From an uncultured Oscillospiraceae bacterium (GTDB taxonomy: Bacteria > Bacillota > Clostridia > Oscillospirales > Oscillospiraceae), in contig CAMVMU010000001.1 in the NCBI GenBank assembly GCA_947168655.1, forward strand, positions 39,773 to 103,772: a DNA stretch of 64,000 nt, read 5' to 3'. The position numbers and the translations under genes were made by a program. Below are positions 50,601-58,200 of this stretch, one piece after another. Below the pieces are notes generated by a model, which did not search any database, had not been told where the DNA came from, and saw only the letters and a program-made list of their open reading frames with translations. The stretch's first letter is position 1, and the number at the start of each line of letters is the position of its first letter.

Positions 50601-51842
50601 TTACTCAACGGCAACTCCGCGCTCAGCGAATCCGGACACCATTTTCGTAAGATCCGGCTCGATATGCAGCGGTTCACCGGCGGCTTTGATGGCGTTGGCC
50701 ACGTCCTTGAGACCGTTGCCGGTGACAACGGACACCACGGTGTCGCACTTCCCAATGAGGCCCAGTTCCGCAGCCTTCTTGACCGCCGCCGTGCCGGTGA
50801 CGCCCGCCGGTTCGCCGAACACGCCGCAGGTGCGGCCCAGCAGGCGGGCAGCGGCCAGGATCTCCTCATCGGTGACGCAGACGGCCAGACCGTTTGACTC
50901 GCGGATCGCCATCAGGGCCTTGTCCGCGTTCCGGGGCACGCCCACGGAGATGGAATCGGCGATGGTGTTTTCCTCCATGGGCTCCCAATCCTTCCCCTCC
51001 AGGATGGCGCGGTTGATGGGCCAGCAGCCGGTGGACTGGGCGGAGATGAGACGGGGCAGCCGGTCGATAAAGCCGATGGCGTACAGGTCCTTCAGGCCTT
51101 TCCACACGCCGGCAATGGTGCAGCCGTCCCCCACGGAGATGGCCAGATAGTCCGGCATCTCCCAGTTCAGCTGCTCGGCGATCTCCAGAGCCACCGTCTT
51201 CTTGCCCTCGCTGAGGTAGGGGTTGATGGCGGCGTTGCGGTTGTACCAGCCGTATTTCTCGATGGCCTCGGCGGACATCTTGAAGGTCTCCTCGTAGTTG
51301 CCCTTGACGGAGATCACGTTGGCGCCGAACATCATCAACTGCGCCACCTTGCCCTTGGGGGCACGGTCCGGCACGAAAATATAAGTTTTCAGGCCCGCGG
51401 CGGCGGCGTTGCCCGCCAGGGACGACGCGGCGTTGCCGGTGGAGGAGCAGGCGATGGTCTTTGCCCCTGCCTCCTGCGCCTTGGCCACCGCCATGGCGCT
51501 GGCCCGGTCCTTCAGGGAGGCTGTGGGGTTCTGCCCGTCGTCCTTGATCCACAGGCGTTTGACGCCCAGCAGCTCCGCCAGGCGCGGCTCCTCGTAGAGA
51601 GGGCTCCAGCCCACCCGGAGGGGTGTGTCCGGCGTGGTCTCCTCCACGGGCAGCAGCTCCCGGTAGCGCCACATAGAGCGGTTCTCCCGCTGCGCCAGTT
51701 TTTCCTTCGTCAGCACCGTCCGGATATGGTCGTAGTCGTAGACAATGTCCAGAATGCCGCCGCACTGGCAGGTGGTCAGATCGGGAACTGCCTCATATTC
51801 CCGGCCGCATCTCACACAGCGGCCGCAGATCACATTGCGCAT
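50601..51842 (-). CDS. Threonine-synthase-like PLP enzyme with N-terminal zinc ribbon
   Basis: 413 residues from ATG 51842 after AAAGAGGAGGGAACGAC. N-terminus CGRCVRCGREY plus CQCGG is a zinc ribbon as in archaeal-type ThrC. PLP lysine in NPTASLKDRASAM, phosphate loop CSSTGNAASSLAGNAAA and the C-terminal VVSVVTGNGLKD support the threonine synthase family (beta-family PLP fold). It could be the housekeeping ThrC, but its place inside the purine-type island, next to a second beta-family PLP enzyme, leaves open a role on a diaminopropionate- or serine-like product. Confidence 0.85.
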   Translation of the reverse strand: MRNVICGRCVRCGREYEAVPDLTTCQCGGILDIVYDYDHIRTVLTKEKLAQRENRSMWRYRELLPVEETTPDTPLRVGWSPLYEEPRLAELLGVKRLWIKDDGQNPTASLKDRASAMAVAKAQEAGAKTIACSSTGNAASSLAGNAAAAGLKTYIFVPDRAPKGKVAQLMMFGANVISVKGNYEETFKMSAEAIEKYGWYNRNAAINPYLSEGKKTVALEIAEQLNWEMPDYLAISVGDGCTIAGVWKGLKDLYAIGFIDRLPRLISAQSTGCWPINRAILEGKDWEPMEENTIADSISVGVPRNADKALMAIRESNGLAVCVTDEEILAAARLLGRTCGVFGEPAGVTGTAAVKKAAELGLIGKCDTVVSVVTGNGLKDVANAIKAAGEPLHIEPDLTKMVSGFAERGVAVE

Positions 51843-52029
51843 GTCGTTCCCTCCTCTTTTGAATTCAGTGCCTGTCTGGCGATCCTGCGCTCCCGGCGCA
51901 GCTTCTCCTTCGGATAGAGCCGGAAATGCAGCTCGTCGCCGATGACGCCGCGCACATCGCGCTTGTTTTTCCCGGACTGCGTCGGTCCGCCTTATCAACG
52001 CTTTCCCTGACGGTTTCTATAAGCTTCAT
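51830..52029 (-). pseudogene. Frameshifted small gene, paralogous to the C-terminus of the adjacent membrane protein
   Basis: From ATG 52029 the frame reads MKLIETVRESVDKADRRSPG, then at the A5 run (51970-51966) a one-base shift is needed to continue as KRDVRGVIGDELHFRLYP and on to KEKLRRERRIARQAL. The segment VRGVIGDELHFRLYP matches VRGMVDDELYYSMYP of the neighbouring 212-residue protein at 9 of 15 positions. In the sequence as given no single frame covers it. It may be a genuine decayed gene, a programmed shift, or a one-base sequencing error. Confidence 0.45.
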
Positions 52030-52633
52030 ACTGTCGCCTTTCCTCGTCGACAAAAGACGACTCTCGCCTGCCTCCATTGCGGCCCGCCCACCAATTCCGG
52101 ATCGCCTCCTTCTTCTCATGGAAGAAACGGTCCACGGGGTACATGCTGTAATACAATTCGTCGTCTACCATACCGCGCACCGACAGCTTCTCCTTCTGGT
52201 GGTTCAAGATCCATCCGACCAAAGCCAGGACGGCCACGTAGATGATGACGGCAGGGACGAAGAACGGGCCAAGTTCCCTGGAGAACAGGACGATCTGCAC
52301 ATACACCTCCAGGATGGCGAAAATGATGGCAAGCGCAATAAAGGCGTGGATCAGCGGGATCAGCCTGGAGATCCTCTGCTGTTTTCTCTTGAGCTTGCGC
52401 TTTTCCAGCGCCTTTCCCTTCCACTTGTCGATCTCCTCACGCTCGGAAAGGGATTCCTCTTTCCATCCGGAGCCCTCTTCACGCTCCGGGTCGGGGCGGG
52501 TAAAGAATTGCCGTATCCGCGCCCGTTTCAGCTTGGCCTGTTTCTTCTCCTCCGGGGACTTCCGGGTCGAGATCAGCGCGACGACGAAAAGCGGGATCGA
52601 TATCAATATGTAGAAGATAACAACAGGACCCAT
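51995..52633 (-). CDS. Membrane protein of unknown function
   Basis: 212 residues. Hydrophobic segments at about 3-20, 93-115 and 122-140; a highly charged segment (about 25-90) lies between the first and second. The C-terminal cytosolic part has VRGMVDDELYYSMYPVDRFF, which recurs in degenerate form downstream. No family recognised. It has a promoter and direct repeats upstream, and is followed by the frameshifted small gene and the threonine-synthase-like gene on the same strand. Confidence 0.78.
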   Translation of the reverse strand: MGPVVIFYILISIPLFVVALISTRKSPEEKKQAKLKRARIRQFFTRPDPEREEGSGWKEESLSEREEIDKWKGKALEKRKLKRKQQRISRLIPLIHAFIALAIIFAILEVYVQIVLFSRELGPFFVPAVIIYVAVLALVGWILNHQKEKLSVRGMVDDELYYSMYPVDRFFHEKKEAIRNWWAGRNGGRRESSFVDEERRQYEAYRNRQGKR

Positions 52634-52668
52634 CTCGATTCAGCTATCCTTTCCTTGAATCTGGCCGT

Positions 52669-52742
52669 ATCGTACCAGTTTGTCCTGCGCCCTGTCAATC
52701 TCGCGGAAGGCAAGATGCATTTTCAGGCGGCAAGATGCATTT
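52669..52742 (-). promoter_or_regulatory. Promoter with two 14-bp direct repeats upstream
   Basis: TTGACA (52698-52693), 18 bp, TACGAT (52674-52669) on the minus strand. Just upstream, GGCAAGATGCATTT occurs twice (52709-52722 and 52729-52742), exactly 20 bp apart, i.e. two helical turns, from about -45 to -80. This is the layout of an activator binding in tandem. ATGCAT in each copy is itself palindromic. Confidence 0.55.
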
Positions 52743-52760
52743 ACGCGGCCGCTGCGTGTA

Positions 52761-54239
52761 TCACTTCTCCAGCACACCGGTGGCCTCGTTGAACTCGTCG
52801 ATCAGCTCATCCAGCTCGGCGGCCTGTTCGTGGACGGCGTCCCAGGTGCCCCTGGTGTCATACCACTGGGCGTTCAGATCCTCCACGGTGCGGCCCTGCT
52901 GCTCCACCCAGGTGTAATACTTCAGGTTGTGGACACGCTTGCGCTCGGCATAGGTCAGCTCCAGCAGGTTATCGGTCTTCAAGCCCAGCATATGCAGATT
53001 GTGATCGATGGCGGCAGCCTTCGCGTCATATTCGCCGTGCATCTCGTTGAGCTCGTTGATGCGGGACTGGTACATGGCGGCGGAGTCGGTCAGCACGGTG
53101 CAAACCACGTCATCGGCGGTGAACTCGTAGTACTTGGCCATCTTGATGCAGCACAGCACGTTGGCAATGCCGGAGATGCCCAGCCAGCTCATCTTCTCGA
53201 TGAGCTCATCGTCCAGGCCAAGCTCGCTCTTCATGTATTCCCTGCCGGCCTGGCAGTTGAACAGGCGCAGCAGGCGCTGGCTGTCCTCATCGTCGATGGC
53301 GATGGCCATGTCGGTGTTTTTCACGTTGTGGATCCAGGGGATGTGCTTATCGCCGATGCCCTCGATGCGGTGGCCGCCGAAACCGTTGTTGAGAATGGTG
53401 GGGCACTGCAGAGCCTCGCCCACCGCCAGCTTCATGCGGGGATAGCGCTCCTTCAGCAGGTCACCTGCGCTCATGGTTCCGGCGGAGCCGGAGGTAAAGC
53501 AGGCGCCGGCAAGGCGCTGGCCGGGCTTGCGCACGGCCTCGAACAGATCGCCCAGGGCGCGGCCGGTGACGTTGTAGTGCCACAGGGGGTTGCCCATCTC
53601 CTCGAACTGGTTGAAGATCATCATGGCGGGATCGCGGCGCAGCTCCCAGGTCTTGTCAAAGATCTCCTTGACGTTGGATTCACAGCCGGGGGTGGCGATG
53701 ACCTGGCCGGCGATCTTGCTGAGCCAGTCGAAGCGTTCCTTGCTCATCTCGGCCGGCAGAATGGCCACGCTGTCCACCGCCAGCAGCTTGGAGTTGAAGG
53801 CGCCGCCGCGGCAGTAGTTGCCGGTGGAGGGCCACACGGCGTGGTGATAGGTGGCGTCGAACTGACCGGTCACCAGACGGGGAACCAGGCAGCCGAAGGA
53901 GGCGCCCACCTTATGGCAGCCGGTGGGGAACCACTTGCCCGCCATGGCGATGATGCGGCAGGGCACGCCGGAGAGCTCCGGGGGGATCTCCACGTAGTTG
54001 GGCACGTCCTGGAACAGTCCGCCGCTCTCTTTTGCCTCGTTCTTCCACGTGATGCGGAACAGGTTCACGGGATCCACATCCCACAGTCCCGTATTTTTCA
54101 GCTTCGAGCGGATCTTCTCGGGGATCAGGCCGGGATTTTCCATCTGGGCAAAGGTGGGGATGATGACGTTGTTCTCCCGCGCCTTCTGAATGTTGTGCTC
54201 CAGGCCGACTTTGTTGATGGTCAGATCGATTTTACCCAT
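52761..54239 (-). CDS. Large beta-family PLP-dependent enzyme, function unassigned
   Basis: 492 residues from ATG 54239 after GCAGGAGGATAATAAGA. The likely PLP lysine is in TGCHKVGASFGCLV, the substrate/phosphate loop is WPSTGNYCRGGAFNSKLL, and the glycine-rich phosphate cup is CFTSGSAGTMSAGDLL. This is a tryptophan-synthase-beta/cysteine-synthase type fold, but about 100-180 residues longer than those and not close to YgeX (diaminopropionate ammonia-lyase). Its start overlaps the regulator stop by 8 bases. Proposed role: ammonia-releasing lyase step of the island. Confidence 0.82.
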   Translation of the reverse strand: MGKIDLTINKVGLEHNIQKARENNVIIPTFAQMENPGLIPEKIRSKLKNTGLWDVDPVNLFRITWKNEAKESGGLFQDVPNYVEIPPELSGVPCRIIAMAGKWFPTGCHKVGASFGCLVPRLVTGQFDATYHHAVWPSTGNYCRGGAFNSKLLAVDSVAILPAEMSKERFDWLSKIAGQVIATPGCESNVKEIFDKTWELRRDPAMMIFNQFEEMGNPLWHYNVTGRALGDLFEAVRKPGQRLAGACFTSGSAGTMSAGDLLKERYPRMKLAVGEALQCPTILNNGFGGHRIEGIGDKHIPWIHNVKNTDMAIAIDDEDSQRLLRLFNCQAGREYMKSELGLDDELIEKMSWLGISGIANVLCCIKMAKYYEFTADDVVCTVLTDSAAMYQSRINELNEMHGEYDAKAAAIDHNLHMLGLKTDNLLELTYAERKRVHNLKYYTWVEQQGRTVEDLNAQWYDTRGTWDAVHEQAAELDELIDEFNEATGVLEK

Positions 54240-54879
54240 TCTTATTATCCTCCTGCTTCTTGTTGGCGTCGATATATGCATATAACGTATACTTGGAAAT
54301 GCCGAAGAATTTTGCCACCTTATCACCGGACTTGGTCACCAGAAATGCGCCGCTCTGGTTCAGGAACTGAATGGCGCGGATCTTATCGTCCTTGGACATC
54401 ATGGACACCGGCTTGCCCACCAGCTTCACCGATTGTTCGATCAGCTCATCGAGCACTTCGTTGACGTTGATGATTTTCTCCGGCTCCTGCTTTTTTCCGC
54501 CCACGTCCAGCGCCTCCTCCACCTCGCGGCGGAGCATCATCAGGCCCGTCACGTCGTAATTGATGGAGAAGATGGCCGATACGGTCCCGCGGCTGTTTCG
54601 GATATAGAGGGACGAGGATTTCAGGATCTTGCCATCGGGCGTGCGGGTGAGATAACACAGCTCGTCCCGGGGCTGGGCATCAGACTGCAGTGCCTGCTCG
54701 ATGACCACGCGGGATGCGCCGTCGCCCACCTTTCGGCCGGATACATGACCGTTGACGATATAGACGACGGAGTGATCTATGGTGCTCACGTCGTGGATCA
54801 CCACTTCACAGCGCGGCCCAAACTGGGCGGCAATGCCGTCCGCCATCTGACGGAGCAGATCAAATTGCTTGCTCTCCAA
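54232..54879 (-). CDS. YheO-like PAS/DauR-type HTH transcriptional regulator
   Basis: 215 residues. N-terminal half is the YheO-like PAS domain (FGPRCEVVIHDVSTIDHSVVYIVNG region and YIRNSRGTVSAIFSINYDV); C-terminal about 145-205 is the DauR-type helix-turn-helix (DKIRAIQFLNQSGAFLVTK, VAKFFGISKYTLYAYID). This family regulates amino-acid and nucleobase catabolic genes. It is co-transcribed with the PLP enzyme gene and divergent from ygeY, with a palindrome midway between the two promoters. Confidence 0.92.
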   Translation of the reverse strand: MESKQFDLLRQMADGIAAQFGPRCEVVIHDVSTIDHSVVYIVNGHVSGRKVGDGASRVVIEQALQSDAQPRDELCYLTRTPDGKILKSSSLYIRNSRGTVSAIFSINYDVTGLMMLRREVEEALDVGGKKQEPEKIINVNEVLDELIEQSVKLVGKPVSMMSKDDKIRAIQFLNQSGAFLVTKSGDKVAKFFGISKYTLYAYIDANKKQEDNKNG

Positions 54880-54914
54880 CCTGTCATCCTCCCTTCTCTA
54901 CTATTCCACTTTGC

Positions 54915-55023
54915 ATTTTAACACAATATCGTCTGATAAATCAATTCTTATTTTTCCAGAAACCTAAATAATATTTAGGTTTCAACAATTATTATTTGAC
55001 ATCCCGAAAAGACGTGCTATGAT
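54915..55023. promoter_or_regulatory. Divergent promoters with a 25-bp palindromic operator between them
   Basis: GAAACCTAAATA and TATTTAGGTTTC (54959-54970 and 54972-54983) form a perfect palindrome around one base. To the right, TTGACA (54996-55001), 16 bp, TATGAT (55018-55023) reads toward ygeY. To the left, TTGATT (54944-54939), 18 bp, TAAAAT (54920-54915) reads toward the regulator. The palindrome centre is about 60 bp from each predicted start, an activator-type position for both. Binding by the adjacent DauR-type regulator is inferred. Confidence 0.75.
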
Positions 55024-55078
55024 GAAATATATAAATGTGCATAAACCCATTATTTCACATGGATCGGAGGTTTTCCAT

Positions 55079-56476
55079 ATGGATTTTGAAGCCATCAAGC
55101 GCGCAGCCGCCAACTACCGCCGCGACATGAGCCGTTTTCTGCGGGACATGATCGCCATACCCTCGGAGTCCTGCGAGGAGGAAAAAGTGGTCAGACGCAT
55201 TGCGCAGGAGCTGGAAAAGCTGGGCTACGACAAGGTGGAGATCGACAAGCTGGGCAATGTCATCGGCTGGCTGGGCCAGGGTGACAGGATCATTGCCATC
55301 GACTCCCACATCGACACCGTGGGCATCGGCAACCGGGACAACTGGGAGGCCGACCCCTACGAGGGCTACGAGACCGACACCATCATCTACGGTCGCGGCG
55401 GCTCTGACCAGGAGGGCGGCATGGCCGCCGCCGCCTATGGCGGACGCATCATGAAGGATCTGGGCCTCATTCCCGAAGGGTACAAGATCATGATCGTGGG
55501 CTCCGTCCAGGAGGAGGACTGCGACGGCATGTGCTGGCAGTCCATCGTCAACGAGTACTTCGACGGGCCCGAGGACGCCCGCAGCAAAATCGAGTTCGTC
55601 ATCTCCACCGAGCCCACCGACGGCGGCATCTACCGGGGACACCGGGGCCGCATGGAGATCCGGGTGGACGTCCATGGCGTTTCCTGCCACGGCTCCGCCC
55701 CCGAGCGGGGCGACAATGCCATCCACAAGATGGCGGAGATCATTGAGAACGTCCGGGATCTCAATGAGAATCCGGCTGACGACACCGTGGAGATCAAGGG
55801 CCTGGTGAAGATGCTGGACCCCAAATACAACCCCGACCACTGGGAGGACGCCCGGTTCCTGGGCCGCGGCACCTGCACCACCAGCCAGATCTTCTACACC
55901 TCCCCCTCCCGCTGCGCCGTGGCCGACAGCTGCGCCATCTCCGTGGATCGCCGCATGACCGCCGGGGAGACGTACCGGTCCTGCCTGAAGGAGATCGAGG
56001 ACCTGCCCGCCGTGCGGAAGTACGCCAAGGACGTGAAGGTGTCCATGTACATGTACGACCGGCCGGCATGGACCGGCCACGTGTACGAGACGGAGTGCTT
56101 CTTCCCCACCTGGATCAACAAGGAGACCGCTCCCCACGTCCAGGCGCTGGTGGACGCCCACCACGCCCTGTGGGGTACCGAGCGGCTCTATGCCGACGAA
56201 AAGGCCGCCTCCACCCGCGTGGGACGCCCCTTGACGGACAAGTGGACCTTCTCCACCAACGGCGTGTCCATCCAGGGACGCTACGGCATCCCCTGCGTGG
56301 GCTTTGGCCCCGGCGCTGAGTCCCAGGCTCACGCCCCCAATGAGATCACCTGGAAGCAGGATCTGGTGACATGCGCCGCGGTGTACGCCGCCGTCCCCAT
56401 GCTGTATAAGCCGGAGAACAAGGACGGCTCCGCCACCGCCTTCCGGCAGGAACTCACCGGCAACGACATCAAGTGA
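55079..56476 (+). CDS. ygeY: YgeY-type M20 hydrolase
   Basis: 465 residues from ATG 55079 after CGGAGGTTTTCCAT. M20 metallopeptidase/deacylase of the YgeY 'selenium metabolism-linked hydrolase' family. Metal and catalytic residues: [31 protein letters not shown] and the C-terminal ESQAHAPNE histidine. In the purine island it probably hydrolyses an open-chain carbamoyl or amide intermediate. It has its own strong promoter and lies 245 bases before ygeW with a hairpin chain between. Confidence 0.9.
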   Translation: MDFEAIKRAAANYRRDMSRFLRDMIAIPSESCEEEKVVRRIAQELEKLGYDKVEIDKLGNVIGWLGQGDRIIAIDSHIDTVGIGNRDNWEADPYEGYETDTIIYGRGGSDQEGGMAAAAYGGRIMKDLGLIPEGYKIMIVGSVQEEDCDGMCWQSIVNEYFDGPEDARSKIEFVISTEPTDGGIYRGHRGRMEIRVDVHGVSCHGSAPERGDNAIHKMAEIIENVRDLNENPADDTVEIKGLVKMLDPKYNPDHWEDARFLGRGTCTTSQIFYTSPSRCAVADSCAISVDRRMTAGETYRSCLKEIEDLPAVRKYAKDVKVSMYMYDRPAWTGHVYETECFFPTWINKETAPHVQALVDAHHALWGTERLYADEKAASTRVGRPLTDKWTFSTNGVSIQGRYGIPCVGFGPGAESQAHAPNEITWKQDLVTCAAVYAAVPMLYKPENKDGSATAFRQELTGNDIK

Positions 56477-56665
56477 AATGGCTGCGCCATTTCACTCGAA
56501 ACCGCCAACAGACGGTAAGACCGTCTGTTGGCAAGGGTTTGCAGGCCGCTGCGCGCACTCGCTTGCGTGAGACGCTCGCACACTTGCGGCCTGAGAAGTG
56601 AAATTTCCGACGTACACGCCGCCGGAAATTTCGATTTCAATTTTTCGCGCCGTGCGCGGCGCGAA
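56472..56665 (+). repeat. Chain of five hairpins between ygeY and ygeW
   Basis: H1 AGTGAAATGGC/GCCATTTCACT (56472-56496, contains the ygeY stop); H2 GCCAACAGACGGT/ACCGTCTGTTGGC around AAG (56504-56532); H3 CAGGCCGC/GCGGCCTG around 36 bases (56542-56593); H4 GAAATTTCCG/CGGAAATTTC around 13 bases (56600-56632); H5 TTCGCGCCG/CGGCGCGAA around TGCG (56644-56665). A TTTTTTC run follows at about 56677-56683. H1 and H4 both begin with AGTGAAAT. The remaining sequence to ygeW has no recognised feature. Confidence 0.7.
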
Positions 56666-56721
56666 GTCTGCGACGCTTTTTTCGTTTTACTTCAACTAAA
56701 TCACATAAGGAGAGTTTTGTT

Positions 56722-57915
56722 ATGAGCAAGACCGCTGAGCTGGCAGAGCATCTGCGCCAGCTGGACATTAAGAACATGTACCGGGAGGACTTCTACTGGA
56801 CCTGGGACAAGACCGACGACGAGATCGAGGCCATCTTCACCGTGGCCGACGCCCTCCGGGACCTGCGTGAGCGGAACAAGAGCACCCGGGTCTTTGACTC
56901 CGGTCTGGGCATCTCCATCTTCCGGGACAACTCCACCCGCACCCGCTTCTCCTTCGCCTCCGCCTGCAACCTGCTGGGCCTGGAGGTCCAGGATCTGGAC
57001 GAGAAGAAGTCCCAGATCGCCCACGGCGAAACGGTCCGGGAGACCGCCAACATGGTGTCCTTTATGGCCGACGTCATCGGCATCCGGGACGACATGTTCA
57101 TCGGCGAGGGCCACAAGTATCAGAAGACCTTTATGGACGCCACGAAAGAGGGCTTCCGGGACGGCATCCTGGAGCAGCAGCCCACGCTGGTGAATCTCCA
57201 GTGCGACGTGGACCACCCCACCCAGTGCATGGCGGACCTGCTCCACGTGATCCACCACTTCGGCGGCGTGGAGAATCTGAAGGGCAAGAAGGTGGCCATG
57301 ACCTGGGCCTACTCCCCCTCCTACGGAAAGCCCCTCTCCGTGCCCCAGGGCGTCATCGGCCTGTTCACCCGCTTCGGCATGGATGTGACGCTGGCCCACC
57401 CCGAGGGCTACGACGTGATGCCGGAGGTGGAGGAGATCGCACGGCAGAACTGCGAGAAATACGGCTCCCGCTTCACCAAGACCAACGACATGAAGGAGGC
57501 GTTCACGGACGCCGACATCGTCTATCCCAAGTCCTGGGCGTCCTTCGCCGCCATGGAGGAGCGTACGAAGCTCTATGCCGCCGGCGACAAGGAGGGCATC
57601 GACGAGCTGGAGCAGCGCCTGCTGGCGGAAAACGCCCAGCACAAGGACTGGACCTGCAGCGAGGACATGATGAAGCTGACAAAGGACGGCAAGGCCCTGT
57701 ATCTCCACTGCCTGCCCGCCGACATCTCCGGCGTCAGCTGCGAGGAGGGCGAGGTGGACGGCTCCGTCTTTGACCGGTATCTGGTTCCTCTCTACAAGCA
57801 GGCCTCCTTCAAGCCCTACATCATCGCCGCCATGATCTTCCTGGCCCAGATCAAGGATCCCGTGGACGCCCTGCTGAAGCTGGACGGCGGCGAGGAAAAG
57901 CGCAAGACCTTCTGA
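56722..57915 (+). CDS. ygeW: Knotted carbamoyltransferase YgeW
   Basis: 397 residues. Member of the aspartate/ornithine carbamoyltransferase superfamily, YgeW type (knotted fold). Carbamoyl-phosphate motif RDNSTRTRFSF (S71-R75), second-substrate region DVDHPTQCMADLLHVIHHFGG and the C-terminal LHCLPADISGV. The natural acceptor is not settled; in purine clusters reverse reaction producing carbamoyl phosphate is plausible for ATP gain. No carbamate kinase is in the window. ATG after AAGGAGAG. Confidence 0.93.
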   Translation: MSKTAELAEHLRQLDIKNMYREDFYWTWDKTDDEIEAIFTVADALRDLRERNKSTRVFDSGLGISIFRDNSTRTRFSFASACNLLGLEVQDLDEKKSQIAHGETVRETANMVSFMADVIGIRDDMFIGEGHKYQKTFMDATKEGFRDGILEQQPTLVNLQCDVDHPTQCMADLLHVIHHFGGVENLKGKKVAMTWAYSPSYGKPLSVPQGVIGLFTRFGMDVTLAHPEGYDVMPEVEEIARQNCEKYGSRFTKTNDMKEAFTDADIVYPKSWASFAAMEERTKLYAAGDKEGIDELEQRLLAENAQHKDWTCSEDMMKLTKDGKALYLHCLPADISGVSCEEGEVDGSVFDRYLVPLYKQASFKPYIIAAMIFLAQIKDPVDALLKLDGGEEKRKTF

Positions 57916-58062
57916 CACCCGTTATCCTTTGGGATTAATAGGAGGCATTAAGGATCCCTATATCCCCGGGCGCATTTTTGTAAAAATGGAGCAATCCTGC
58001 GGATTCGGCTCCCGCCGCATTTGTCGGCGGCAAAGAAATTTGCGTTCATTTATCTTTATTAG

Positions 58063-58158
58063 TTGAAATTCGGTAGAAATCCCTGTATAATATCAGTATC
58101 GCTTATGGAAGTGAATGTCGGGCGCGCGCCCGTTATTCAGGCGGACGGTGATCCGTCC
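58063..58158 (+). promoter_or_regulatory. Promoter and two-hairpin leader of the ABC substrate-binding protein gene
   Basis: TTGAAA (58063-58068), 17 bp, TATAAT (58086-58091). The leader then has GAAT-GT-CGGGCGC paired with GCGCCCG-TT-ATTC (58113-58138) and GGACGG/CCGTCC around TGAT (58143-58158). It is not a guanine/adenine riboswitch by the conserved loops. The rest of the 285-bp gap from ygeW (57916-58062) shows nothing I can name. Confidence 0.65.
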
Positions 58159-58200
58159 GTCCAAAACGAAAATAGTATTTTGACAAAGGAGGAAAACTGA

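Noticed and set aside
52761..54239. Calling the 492-residue PLP enzyme YgeX
   Set aside because: Size and motifs do not match diaminopropionate ammonia-lyase; only the neighbourhood does.
58091..58200. Guanine/adenine riboswitch before the ABC lipoprotein gene
   Set aside because: The conserved purine-riboswitch junction and loop sequences are absent.
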